Below, piece after piece: positions 45,705 through 64,000 of a DNA stretch of 64,000 nucleotides. Under the pieces are notes generated by a model. The model did not search any database and was not told the DNA's origin. It saw only the letters and a list, made by a program, of their open reading frames with translations. This DNA is from Ricinus communis (lineage: Eukaryota > Streptophyta > Magnoliopsida > Malpighiales > Euphorbiaceae): NCBI RefSeq assembly GCF_019578655.1, contig NC_063259.1, forward strand, positions 27,701,277 to 27,765,276, in the 5' to 3' direction. Made by a program: the position numbers and the translations under genes. Position 1 is the first letter of the stretch; each line of letters opens with the position of its first letter.

Positions 45705-48650
45705 ATGGGCGGTAATCTCAATGTTTATTTTTGTTTTATTGTTAAAATAGGTTTAATCATTAATATTAATTCTTGACAAAAATAAGATTGTTCATTGAAG
45801 ATGATACTACAAGTAAGGAGTCGGGTTCTTATACTTCGAGTTTATGGTTGGCTCCTAACGAGAGCAAAAGATGGGGCGAACTTTTCTTTCTCTGCTATAC
45901 TCCTTTCTGGCTTACTCTCTGCTTAGGCATTGTTGTTCCCTACAAGCTTTATGAGGTAACCACTGTTTGTTTATTTAAAAAATGGGATTTTTTAGAGAGT
46001 TTTTATGGCTTTGGAACTTTGGATTTGATATTCTTTGGTAAGTTAGTTTCTCTACTTCTATAATTGGCATTAGATCAACGTGGTAATACGGGTGCTGTTT
46101 TAAAATTAGCTGTATATATATATCGCAGTTATGTTCATTTTGTATTTTACAGTTCTGTTCAATCTGGATTTACTTTGCGTATGCTCACTATATTGCTCCT
46201 CCAGAACCAGAGCATAGTGGTTTTAGTAACCATTAGTCTAAACCTATCATTGTTGTTACTGGCAGAGCTTTACGGAATTGGAGTATCTGCTTCTAGCTAT
46301 GGTTTCTGCAGCTCCTTCTTTCTTGATTCCAATGATTTTTGTTGGAAAGGTAAATTGTTATTTAATTATCATTTTCTTTCTCTAAACAGTTCTAGAATTA
46401 AAATCCGGAAAAAAAAGGGGTTATTTCTCTTTTCTTTTTAATTGTGTTTTTCTTCGTTTCTGATTTTTCTGTTTTAACTGGATTAATGTTTTTGCAGGCT
46501 GATAGGAATTTGAATTTTAAAGACCGTTACTGGGTCAAGGCAAGTGCTTTTTCAGCCCAACATTTTATATATAATTATCATTAGGAGACTATGTAGCTAG
46601 GCAACTTAATTTTTGGTCTTGCATCATTGTCATGCTTTCCATTTATCAACTATTCAGTCATATCATGCCCACTTTTGCTAAATCATTTGTGAACCCTCTT
46701 CTTAATTAATAAAGTCGTATACATGTTTATTCACCAGCTATCATCTTAAATTTCTGTATCATCTGAGGTAGCTTTTAGGAGTTGGTAATTCCATTGTTTC
46801 TTCAAATTCGCTGTAGAGTTTCATTGAGCTTATTGCAGTACAATAGTATGAAGTCAAACTGCATTTCCCATTTTGCTTTTCTAAAACCTACTCCATCCAT
46901 TGTAACCTTAAAGGTGAAAATGTATTATAATTGCATAGACAGGTTTAAAAGATATTTCATATGGCATGAGTATCAGTTGACTAGATGATATAATTGTATG
47001 ACTTTTTAATCAGAATAAATGTCACTTAAGTTTATGCGGACTTTTTTAATCATCTTAACTTTGTTTTGTTCTCCTTATGAGTTATGACTACTTCAGTATA
47101 GTTGCTTCTTTTTTCATAATTAGTGCAATATCCATTGATGAACATAATTAAAGAAGTATTTATCATTAGGCGTAGATTTTTATGCTTTCTTTCTTATTTT
47201 AGAACATTATTGCAGTTCAATGTATATGTAATTTGAAGAAAGTTCGACTCTAAAGATAGGTTATCAACCTCAATTGTGAACTTACTGTTGTGGCAGGCTA
47301 GTCTCTGGATAATCATTTTCAGTTACGTTGGCAATTACTTTTGGACGCATTATTTCTTTACAGTTTTGGGAGCTTCTTATACATTTCCATCATGGAAGAT
47401 GAATGATGTAAGTTACAAAACAAGACACATTCTTGTTAACTGACATGCTTTCTTGTGTACTCACTTTGTTTTATAATCTGTGTAGGTACCACACACAACG
47501 TTCCTTCTGACTCATGTATGCTTCCTGTTTTATCATGTCACTTCAAATATGACACTTCGTAGACTGCGGCATGCTATTGCTGATTTGCCAGATAAACTTC
47601 GGTGGGCTACTGAGGCAGCATGGATCTTGGCTCTTGCATATTTCATAGCATACCTGGAGACCCTGGCCATCTCTAATGTATGTTATACCTTGGCTTTTCG
47701 GTCAACAGTTACTATCTGAACTTGTACTTAACTATTCCAAAGTGGAGGTGATTTTCATCTATAAATTATATTGAAATGGATTCTGGTCTGCATTGAATGC
47801 TACACTATGCAATATCTTTCATAGTCAGTTTGATTCATAGCATTTTCTTGTTTTCTGTAAAATGACTGCTAATGTCAAAGTATTTCTTAGTCTTATGTGA
47901 ACTAAAGTAACTGACAAGGACATTACATTTTGAACATATGCAGTTTCCATACTACGAGTTTGTTGATCGGTCTTCCATGTACAAAGTTGGGTCCTTGTTT
48001 TATGCCATCTACTTCATCGTAAGCTTCCCAATGTTTTTGAGGTAAGATGTATACTTGCCGATGAATTTGAATGTTGGATCATTTCTATAGCTCATGAATG
48101 CTTTTAGGTGCTCCAGTATTTTTTGCATTGTAGTATATGCTTGAAAATTGCTAACACTACCATACCTGTTCTATATGGAAATTCTGGGATCATATTCTCA
48201 GCCCTAAATGTTTCAGCTCATGAGGAAATTTGTGAACTACCTTAATTTGTATTTGTAGTATTGCATGTTTATTCTGTATTTATCGGTTTAGAGAGGAGAG
48301 ACAAATGATACATTGGAGACATATGAGCACCGAGACAATAATAAAATAACACTAAGTTGAAGAAGTTGAAAGAAAGCTGAAAATGATGAGTGACTTGTAC
48401 AGGATCAGGAAGGATATGGTTCTGACTTTTCTTTGTGGGATTCACTGATGTACGCAGGATTGATGAGAAACCTGGTGACTTATGGGACTTACCGAGAGTG
48501 GCTGTAGATGCTCTGGGTGCAGCAATGCTGGTAACGATAATACTCGACTTGTGGCGCATCTTTCTTGGACCTATTGTTCCACTATCAGATACAAAACAGT
48601 GCCTTCAACCAGGACTGCCCTGGATTCATGCACATGCCAATGAAACTTAG
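45705..48650 (+). CDS. CPI1: Cycloeucalenol cycloisomerase (cyclopropylsterol isomerase)
   Basis: Eight exons: 45705-45711, 45801-45955, 46266-46349, 46498-46539, 47297-47407, 47486-47677, 47944-48041 and 48458-48650. The sum is 882 nt, giving 293 aa. The enzyme opens the cyclopropane ring of cycloeucalenol to give obtusifoliol in plant sterol synthesis, in the endoplasmic reticulum. The protein is very close to the family: SSLWLAPN-SKRWGELFFL, FWLTLCLGIVVPYKLYE, NYFWTHYFFTVLGASYTFP, SWKMNDVPHTTFLLTHVCF, FIAYLETLAISNFPYYEFVD, and AVDALGAAMLVTIILDLWR. It has several hydrophobic membrane segments. The first exon contributes only seven coding bases. The intron after exon 4 has a GC donor (AAG/GCAAGT at 46540), needed to keep WVKASLWII in frame. 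Confidence 0.96.
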
Positions 48651-49556
48651 TAACTGCATTTCATTGTGGAAGTTTCAAGAACTTGATGTTGTAACATTAA
48701 CTGTAATGTACATTAAGCCACTATTTTGTTTCCTTCATCTACGGATGCTTCATCTTTGGCTTAGACTGACTCCTGCAGTAGTTCTTTTACGAATGATGCT
48801 GTGTCCAGTGCTTCCTTCAAAAATGGCTACTCTGCGTGCTCATTATCTCAGAACACAGATCTTTCTTGTTTCAGTAACTCTTATGTTGGTTTTTGACAAC
48901 ACAGCCATTATAATTTGCAGTTTATCATATTGGAAAGAAAGCCATTGCAAACTGTAAAGAAATTATATCAGCAGATACTAATGTTTATTCAACCACAAAA
49001 ATGCTTCTCATGCTCTAAATAATATTTGAGATTATTAAATTTAAAATAAATAGTTCAAATTTTATTGTTTAATAAAAAAATTATTAATAATATATAAAAT
49101 TTAAATATTATTTGTGATAAATTTTAATCATTGGATTATAATTTGTGCATGAATATTATCAGCGAACGTATATATGAGGTGATTTAATTCCTGTAAAAAT
49201 CATCACTAAACAGAAAAATAAAAAACAAAAAATAAGTAAATTTCACAAACCATAATGGGATACGCACGTGGTGTTAGGCAGGCACGTGCGACTGTTTATC
49301 ACTTGCCATCGTCTCAACGATAAGAAAGATATTTATTTCTCAACCTTACGAAAAAACAAAAAAAATCCTGAACTTCACTTCACTCACTCAATTTCCCGCT
49401 CCAGGGAAAAGCTCAACTAAAATCAAAATTCTAGGGTTTTCCAGTATCTGGAGCTTCTAAATTAAGTGAAAGAAACATATGCAGATGCAGTCAGTCTCCT
49501 CCTATTCATTATACTTCACTTCTTGTAGCAGACTCGAACAACACTGCTTTCACAAA
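48651..49556. promoter_or_regulatory. CPI1 3' region and RNase J promoter with two G-boxes and a telo box
   Basis: Two perfect CACGTG G-boxes lie at 49265-49270 and 49283-49288, with starts 18 bp apart. A telo-box-like TAGGGTTTT occurs at 49432-49440, about 120 bp before the RNase J start and probably in the 5' UTR. G-boxes bind bZIP/bHLH light and stress regulators, which suits a plastid RNA enzyme. The AT-rich part 48980-49200 shows nothing clear. Confidence 0.6.
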
Positions 49557-57748
<8,192 letters not shown>

Positions 57749-58073
57749 TTGGGAGAGGGGAGAAAGCTGTGCATCAAACATTTCTGAAGAGCCTTCAACA
57801 GCCATGTTTTTTCAAATAAAGCCTGGACAGTGATGAATGGGGTGATACAATTAGCAGAGGCACCTGATCAGGGATGTATACGAATTAGGGGCAATGTTGA
57901 AGGTTTGTTTAATGAAATACACCTGCGATTACAAAAGAAAGAAATGATATTGATAGTGATATTGTAGCCATAGGGGCTTTTATGAAATGGTGATCTGGTG
58001 TATATTATTTGAGTACTGTATTTGTGGAGGATGTTTTCTTTCCTTTGCTTCTATTTGTTATTTTTGTTACATT

Positions 58074-58079
58074 AATAAA
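58074..58079 (+). terminator. Candidate RNase J poly(A) signal
   Basis: A canonical AATAAA stands 326 bp after the RNase J stop codon, following a T-rich stretch. Confidence 0.45.
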
Positions 58080-59765
58080 ACTCTGATCTGACGCAGCAAT
58101 ACCGCTAGGTTCTTGGTTGAATTTATAAAGATCCATAAAGTGATTCTTTCCTAGTCATCTGATACTCTTTATAATATGTAATAATGTATTTTGATGTGGT
58201 GAACCTATATGTACAAAAGGCTCCATGTAAACAAAACTCAGAACTAGTAGTATAAGGATTCTAGATGTTGGCTGGTATTAATTAATACCCCACCAAATTA
58301 GGAGTCACTCCAGACTCCAGCAAAATGAAGACACCAAGAAAACTAAGAAACAGGCATGAACGCCATGAACTATAACATATATGTGAACTAGGCTGGAGAG
58401 AGACACTAATCACTGAACCACATGGAGGTTCCTTGCGAAATATGTGTATCATGGGGTTGCTAGTGCATGCTGGAACAGGTTAACAATGTTGGCACTGAAG
58501 CACAAGCCTGCTAGATGACGTTATGATAAAACAATGTTAGGGATCAAAATAAGTATTTATGAGCAAAAAAAACACGATCAATCAAATAATTGATATTTCT
58601 CTCCAACCAGGAAACGATGTAACTTTATATGCTCTGCAAGACTTTGAACGCAATCCTTCCCAAGCTCTTTGCACGTTGCTGTTTCTGAGGACATATGAAA
58701 CTGGCCACCCTCAATTGCAGTATCCAAGCATCCCAGGACCAACGTTGAATCAAAATTTTGACTGGATTCGGAACGACGAAACACACACCGCCAATAATGA
58801 AAGGTTTGAGGAAAAAAAAAAATCTTATTTTAATTTATTTGATAAAAGTTCAGAATTTGACATAGAAGAAGCCCAAGAAAGAACGTTTTCTGGAACTTCT
58901 AGCAGAGTCAGCCTTATTAGCAAGTGCGGGTGAAATGACTATTGTGTATAAACAAATGCAGTCGCTGAAAGTTTCAAGATATAAATGATTAAAGAAAGAT
59001 TCGTAAAGCAAAAGGCATTGATCCCTTCTTTAGTTTTTGAGTGCTAGTAAGTCTAATTAACAAAACCCCAACTGCCCAAAAAGAACTCTTCTAATTTTGT
59101 TGAAGAAAATCATAATAATAATTATATGCAATCAGATCAAAATAATTATTGTTGTTGATAGGGAATTGAGTTATTTACTCTGTCAAAACTCAAAACTACC
59201 CTGTTGAAAAATTGAGCAACTTAATACAAAATAAACTCCATACCAGACTCTCTATTCACCACCTCCATAACCACAATGGTCTTCTACCTAGAATTTGTAA
59301 TAATGTTCTCACCTGTGTCAGTTTGTGAACTTCCAAAATAAATAAATAAATAAATAAAAGGCTCAATGCAAATTATAATCTAATTAGCTTTTCTATGGCT
59401 ATATATACAGTAGGGGACAAGCACATGACCCTTCCCTCAGTCCTGACGTTATTCCTCCATTTATCCGATTCTATAATATAATTCTCCATTTCTTGAACAC
59501 TTCTTTCACTCTATTGAAAATTCATGGCAACTTCTTCCAGATATGATGGAAAGTCAGGTCAAGAAAACTCGCATGCCACACGCTCTTTTACACACCCATT
59601 TAAACAAGCATGCCATCCTATTTTACTCAAATCAATACCCTCTTGCATTGCATTTGCTTCTTTCTTTCTCAATAATCTTCCTCATTTACAACTTCATCTC
59701 TTATATATCTGTCTGCTTGATCTTGATCACAAAATTGTTAAATAATTTGCATTTTTTTTTCTGCA
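58080..59765. other. Spacer between RNase J and the calmodulin-like gene, with one unexplained open stretch
   Basis: The spacer contains an open frame at 58559-58933 on the plus strand (124 codons) and an overlapping one at 58784-58578 on the minus strand (68 codons). The minus-strand reading, with FDSTLVLGCLDTAIEGGQFHM, looks more protein-like in composition, but I do not recognise either, and neither has clear flanking splice sites. It may be a fragment of a gene from elsewhere. The region 59200-59765 is the probable promoter and 5' UTR of the calmodulin-like gene. Confidence 0.4.
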
Positions 59766-60188
59766 ATGAGAAAGAGAGAAGAAGTGGAACTCATTTTTCG
59801 CCACTTGGACAAGAATGGCGATGGCAAGATTTCACCATCAGAACTGAGTGACCATGTAAGTTTGATAGGGGGGAAGTTGTTCGTGAAAGAGGCGGAAATG
59901 GCGGTGGGGTTAGTGGACTCAGATGGAGATGGGTTGTTGGAATTGGAGGATCTTGTTAGGCTAATGGAAGCTGGAGGCGAAGAAGAAAAACTGCAGGATC
60001 TGAAAGAGGCTTTTGCTATGTATGATGAGGATAACTGTGGGTTCATCACACCAAACAACTTGAGAAAAATGCTTAAAAGACTCGGTGACTCAAAGTCTAT
60101 CGATGAATGTAAAGTGATGATAAATCAGTTTGACCTTAATGGTGATGGTGTTCTTAGCTTTGAAGAATTCAGGGTCATGATGCTGTAA
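59766..60188 (+). CDS. Calmodulin-like calcium-binding protein (four EF-hands)
   Basis: An intronless 140-aa gene, typical of the CML family in plants. The EF-hand loops are DKNGDGKISPSE (residues 15-26), DSDGDGLLELED (51-62), DEDNCGFITPNN (87-98) and DLNGDGVLSFEE (123-134). Loops 1 and 4 are canonical. Loop 2 has Asp instead of Glu at position 12, which lowers affinity or favours Mg. Loop 3 has Cys at position 5 and Asn at position 12, so calcium binding there is doubtful. Helical linkers such as EKLQDLKEAFAMYD resemble calmodulin. The function is a calcium sensor relay; the partner is unknown. The N-terminus lacks a myristoylation signal. Confidence 0.94.
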   Translation: MRKREEVELIFRHLDKNGDGKISPSELSDHVSLIGGKLFVKEAEMAVGLVDSDGDGLLELEDLVRLMEAGGEEEKLQDLKEAFAMYDEDNCGFITPNNLRKMLKRLGDSKSIDECKVMINQFDLNGDGVLSFEEFRVMML

Positions 60189-60978
60189 CCTCTCTCTCTA
60201 TGTATACACAATACATATACATATTTGTTTCTTTCATATGCAGAAATTTATCAATGTTTTCTTAATGGGTCTTTGGATTGCTTGTATACCATGTTTATGC
60301 AGTCAATTTTCAAGCATGAACTCTGTGAAGCAACCCTTGAATCTTATTTTTTCTATTCATGTAATGTTACAACAATTGGGAAAAAATTAAACTCGATAGG
60401 AACAAAAGTCTCCTTTCTTTTGAGTAATATTGGAATGAATGTAGGAAAAACCATTACATAATAAAGATTTTGAATTAACCATAATCTTCTCAACATTTTT
60501 TCCAACTTTCCATGCTATTTCCACATAAATTAAAATAGAGATAAAAGTAAATTTCAATGGAATTAAAGCATGTACTATAAAAACAAGAAAATAAAAATCT
60601 ATAGAATTTTGAATTGAGAAGTTTGAATCTCAATCTATGGTTTTGGATGGTGTGGCAGGATAACATACTATTAGACATTGTGGCCTAAAAGGCAACTATC
60701 ATTCATACGGCTAAACCCATGCATTTGCTCATCAAAAAAATCTAAATCAACTGACATCTTTTCCTTATAATAATCCATCATTCTGTTATTTGTTTCCTTG
60801 TGTTTGATTTTCAGGCATATTCTTCTCATCCAGCTCAGCCGAAAGGCAAAGGCAAGTTTCTTGTTCCTCTTCCTTGTCTTCATCTGAATCTCTTCTTGTG
60901 CTTCTTCTTTCCTGTCTCTATAAACTTTTGCATAAGACAATGTGTTGAGACATCGACATAAAAGGGAATTTTCTCATA
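60189..60978. other. Spacer between calmodulin-like gene and At3g27210-like gene
   Basis: It contains the calmodulin-like 3' UTR and the promoter of the next gene. Small open stretches on both strands have no recognisable similarity. Confidence 0.45.
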
Positions 60979-61852
60979 ATGGAAGACTCTGTTTCGGTCA
61001 AGAAAACACCAGATTCAACTATTAGTCTTCATGAGACAGACATGGATTTGATGCCATCTTCTGAGGAAAGGCCATCCGACATGGAAACCTCACATGCTAA
61101 TGACATTTCAGATTCCAAATCTTCCACATCAATTTCTGTGACAAATTCCCATGACTTTGGTATGACTGAGTACACCTCTTCTGCACCTTATTTTGCATCA
61201 GTCGTACAATTCACATGCATCAAATAGCTTGTAAATTCACAAACCTTGCTCGCAATTTCTGTAGGCGGCAAAAATATGATGCCTGAAGGATCTGACACTG
61301 AGGATGATTTCTTCAGCGTCAAAGGAGGTGCGATAACCTTATAATAATTAAAAAGTTTCACACAAAATCTTAAAATTGTGACACTGTGTTTACCTTCTTT
61401 CAGAATTCAGCCGATCATGCAGCAATGCTTCGAGCCGGAGAGACAGCTTCGGTAGTGTATTTCCATCATTAAAGGAGGAAGAAGGTGATTGGAAAGGGGA
61501 GAAAGATCCATTAGAAGAGAAAAAGAACCAGTGCGATCAGCTCTTTCAAGATTCCTTGTGCGAGAGCAACCAAACTGATCATAATAATAATCAAAGAATA
61601 AGATTGTTAGAATTCCTTGAAGATGAATGTTGGAATGAAGAAATTGCCAGAATTACTGCTACTCCTACTCCAAGTAGAGCAGAAGAAGAAAGATTGAAGT
61701 CAAAGGAGCAGCATTTATCTTCCAAGAAAGGATGTTCAAGCATGGTATTGGTTAGAGATGATAAGATAGCTAAGCAGTACCATTCACGTAAAGTTGGAAA
61801 TAAACATTGCTGTTTTCCAAGTTTGGGTCCAAGACGTACCCCAAAGGATTAA
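60979..61852 (+). CDS. Uncharacterised plant protein, At3g27210-like
   Basis: Three exons: 60979-61159, 61265-61327 and 61404-61852. They total 693 nt and encode 230 aa. The N-terminus MEDSVSVKKTPDSTISL lines up with the MGSC-SVxKxPDSAMKL start that I recall in the At3g27210 family. The conserved core is SDTEDDFFSVKGEFSRSCSNASS, followed by KKNQCDQLFQDSLCES, and the C-terminus is basic (KHCCFPSLGPRRTPKD). The protein is Ser/Glu-rich and mostly disordered, with no catalytic motif. Family members are thought to sit at the plasma membrane through an N-terminal acyl anchor; here Gly2 is Glu, so that anchor is missing. Function is unknown. Confidence 0.75.
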
Positions 61853-63521
61853 CTAATTGAATACCCATTCTACCCCACTTTCCCCTTCTTTTATTTTGGC
61901 ATTGCGTAATTCCTTTTATCTTTCTTTCCCCTTCTTTTATTTCTATATGTATAATAAACTATTATCTTTTTCACAAAGGATTCTAAAAATCGCCAAAGGG
62001 TATTAAAATAAAATTTATTGTATTAAAATATTTTAATATTGTTCAAGCAATCAATAGAATTTATCAAATAATTAAATATATACATATTTAACTTTTATAC
62101 ACATAATTATAGGTTCCTAATTAAAATATGACTTTATTAAAATAATCAAAATAGAAAAATTACATACACCTCTAAAATTTATAAAATATTTATTTTAAAT
62201 CACAAAAAAAGCTATAGAAAATTATTATTTTTGTAAGATAAAAAATTAGTTCGTTATTATTGAAAAATATATTATTTTTATAAATTTAATTATTTTTGTA
62301 CAAATGATCATATTTTCTTAATAATTATAAAAAAAATATTTTCTAATAAAAATATATAAAAGGATCGTTATTTTTCATAAAATAAAATTTTATTTTATAT
62401 AATAACTTATTATTTTCATAAATTATTGACTTATGTAAAGATAAAATAAGTAATAAAATTTATAAAAAATAACTTTAGTTTATGGAAAATTTATATATAA
62501 AAAGTTATTATTTATTGTAAATCCCATGATTATGAAAATTCTATTATTTTTCATAAATCTATCAATATTTTTATAAACTATTGGCTTATACAAAAATAAT
62601 TATATCTTTATAATATCATAATCTTTTACATAAATAATAAGAATTATGAAAATTATTTTAACTTACAAAATTACAAAAAGGATTTAATAAGTATCCAGAA
62701 ACTCTTAAATATAAATTTTATAAAAATAGTAAAAAAGAATTTTAAAAAATGACATTTAAATAGCTTTAAATGTCTTATATGTAAGTTTTATATTCTCTGG
62801 GTTATGGATTATTTTTTTCATTACGAATGTTTATTCAAACCTTGTTTTAATTTTATGAATTTAAATTTTGGAACTGATTTTTTTGAGTAATTTCTTGAAA
62901 TATTTATAGGGAGTAATAAATATAATGAAATTAAGTTAAGTGTATTTCAATATTTTTAACTATTATATTGTTTTTAAATAATACATATAAAAAAAAGATA
63001 TCTGAAATTTAAATATAAATAGAATATTACTAAATGAATAAAATTATTTCCCCTATTAACTATTATAAATTGCTAAAATAAATAAGTCTTGAAGGTTAAA
63101 AAAATAACTAAATTAACATACAAATTTTAGACATATTATAGATCTTATAGTAAATTTCCTTGTAAATATTTGGATTTCATACTTATTTTTATTACATTAA
63201 AAAGATTAATTCAAAAATTATAATAGAATTATTAGAAAAATAATATTAAGAGGCTTTTTAATAAATTAAGTTACCTCGATTATCCTAAATAATCAAAGAG
63301 CGTAGGTGGCATTCATTGATTGGGTAGGTGGATGTAAGCAAGTAAGAGTAGAACAATTTATGAAGAAATTACGCAATGTATCAGTCTTATATCCTAAATA
63401 ATTTATAATAAATCTTAGTTTTCAATAGCAATATTAATTTTTGAACTGACTTTATTCAGCAAAATTCATTCACATGTTCCTGATCTGATTCAAATTTTCA
63501 GCAAAACTAACCAAACTAAAA
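61853..63521. other. AT-rich spacer upstream of COG2
   Basis: About 1.67 kb of extremely A/T-rich sequence (61980-63290 especially) lies here, with imperfect repeats of TAAAATAA and TTATTTTTCATAAA type. The pattern TTATTATTTTCATAAATTAT recurs near 62220, 62350, 62410 and 62540 in both orientations. No gene is seen. The COG2 promoter must lie in the last few hundred bases. Confidence 0.6.
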
Positions 63522-63980
63522 ATGGTGGATTCATTATCATCTCCAGCACCAAGATCCGCAACGGACCTTTTCTCGGATCCACTGGACAGCCACCCGCTTT
63601 GGTTCAAGCCAAATCTCTTCCTGTCTCCTACATTCGACTCCGAATCATACATCTCGGAGCTCCGAACCTTTGTCCCTTTCGATACACTCCGTTCCGAGCT
63701 CCAGGCACATCTTTCCTCCCTCAATCACGAACTAATCGATCTAATTAACCGCGATTATGCCGATTTTGTTAATCTCAGTACTAAGCTTGTTGACGTGGAC
63801 GCTGCCGTGGTTCGAATGCGGGCCCCGCTGTTGGAGCTACGCGAAAAGATCGAGGGGTTTAGAGGCAGCGTTGAAGGTTCGCTTGTGGCTTTGAGGAATG
63901 GACTGCAACAGAGATCGGAGGCTGCTTCTGCTAGAGAGATTTTGGAGTTGTTGTTGGATACGTTTCATGTCGTTTCTAAG
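63522..63980 (+). CDS. COG2: Conserved oligomeric Golgi complex subunit 2, first exon (3' part outside window)
   Basis: The ATG at 63522 opens a frame of 153 codons to a donor AAG/GTAATA at 63980. The protein starts MVDSLSSPAPRSATDLF and contains HPLWFKPNLFLSPTFDSESY, then FVPFDTLRSELQAHLSSLNHELIDLINRDY and DFVNLSTKLVDVDAAV. This is the conserved N-terminal domain of COG2, a coiled-coil subunit of lobe A of the COG tether for retrograde Golgi vesicles. The remaining exons lie beyond position 64000. The exon is GC-richer than the spacer before it. Confidence 0.95.
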
Positions 63981-64000
63981 GTAATATTTCTAAAACCTAA

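Noticed and set aside
48269..48559. Minus-strand open frame of 96 codons over CPI1 exon 8
   Set aside because: It overlaps the strongly conserved last exon of CPI1 on the other strand and shows no family resemblance.

Overview
This window is nuclear DNA from a eudicot plant. Genes carry many GT-AG introns, AT-rich spacers and plant-specific families (cycloeucalenol cycloisomerase, plastid-type RNase J with a trihelix tail, plant O-fucosyltransferase-like glycosyltransferase, plant mTERF). The order is probably Malpighiales, possibly Euphorbiaceae, but that is only an impression from protein resemblance. All coding models below were spliced by eye. For each full-length gene the summed exon lengths are divisible by three and the frame stays open, which is a strong internal check.

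Layout. 1-3546: 3' part of a decayed Ty1/copia retrotransposon with a short 3' LTR. 3822-8330: a GH1 beta-glucosidase pseudogene, broken by stops, a frameshift and a 1,422-bp non-autonomous hAT element (4165-5586) with a perfect 8-bp target duplication. 8741-11215 (-): O-fucosyltransferase family protein. 12078-16283 (+): M18 aspartyl aminopeptidase. 16883-19994 (-): adenylate kinase with a Tourist-like MITE in its first intron. 20787-23698 (-): NOP56. 24692-26074 (+): intronless mTERF. 26.1-29.8 kb: no gene recognised. 29987-34224 (+): LRR receptor-like pseudokinase of the At3g03770 type. 34718-35023: a foldback element. 35761-37463 (-): degenerate mitochondrial adenylate kinase 7-like protein. 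38711-41776 (-): WD40 protein of the IPI3/WDR18/RID3 type. 42161-45270 (-): a defective endogenous pararetrovirus unit bounded by two copies of a leader-like repeat. 45705-48650 (+): cycloeucalenol cycloisomerase. 49557-57748 (+): RNase J. 59766-60188 (+): calmodulin-like protein. 60979-61852 (+): At3g27210-like protein. 63522 to the end (+): first exon of COG2.

The genes are unrelated housekeeping or signalling genes, not an operon-like system. Two themes stand out. NOP56, the IPI3-type WD40 protein and RNase J all act on ribosome or RNA maturation, and NOP56 and RNase J carry telo-box promoter motifs. The set adenylate kinase, CPI1 and RNase J matches neighbours that I recall from two Arabidopsis chromosome 5 segments, so the block looks like an ancestral gene neighbourhood. 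The most unusual structures are the R-deletion-R arrangement of the pararetroviral insert, the hAT element splitting a beta-glucosidase codon pair, and two degenerate catalytic proteins (a pseudokinase and an adenylate kinase without a P-loop). I found no sign of a wholly new molecular system.
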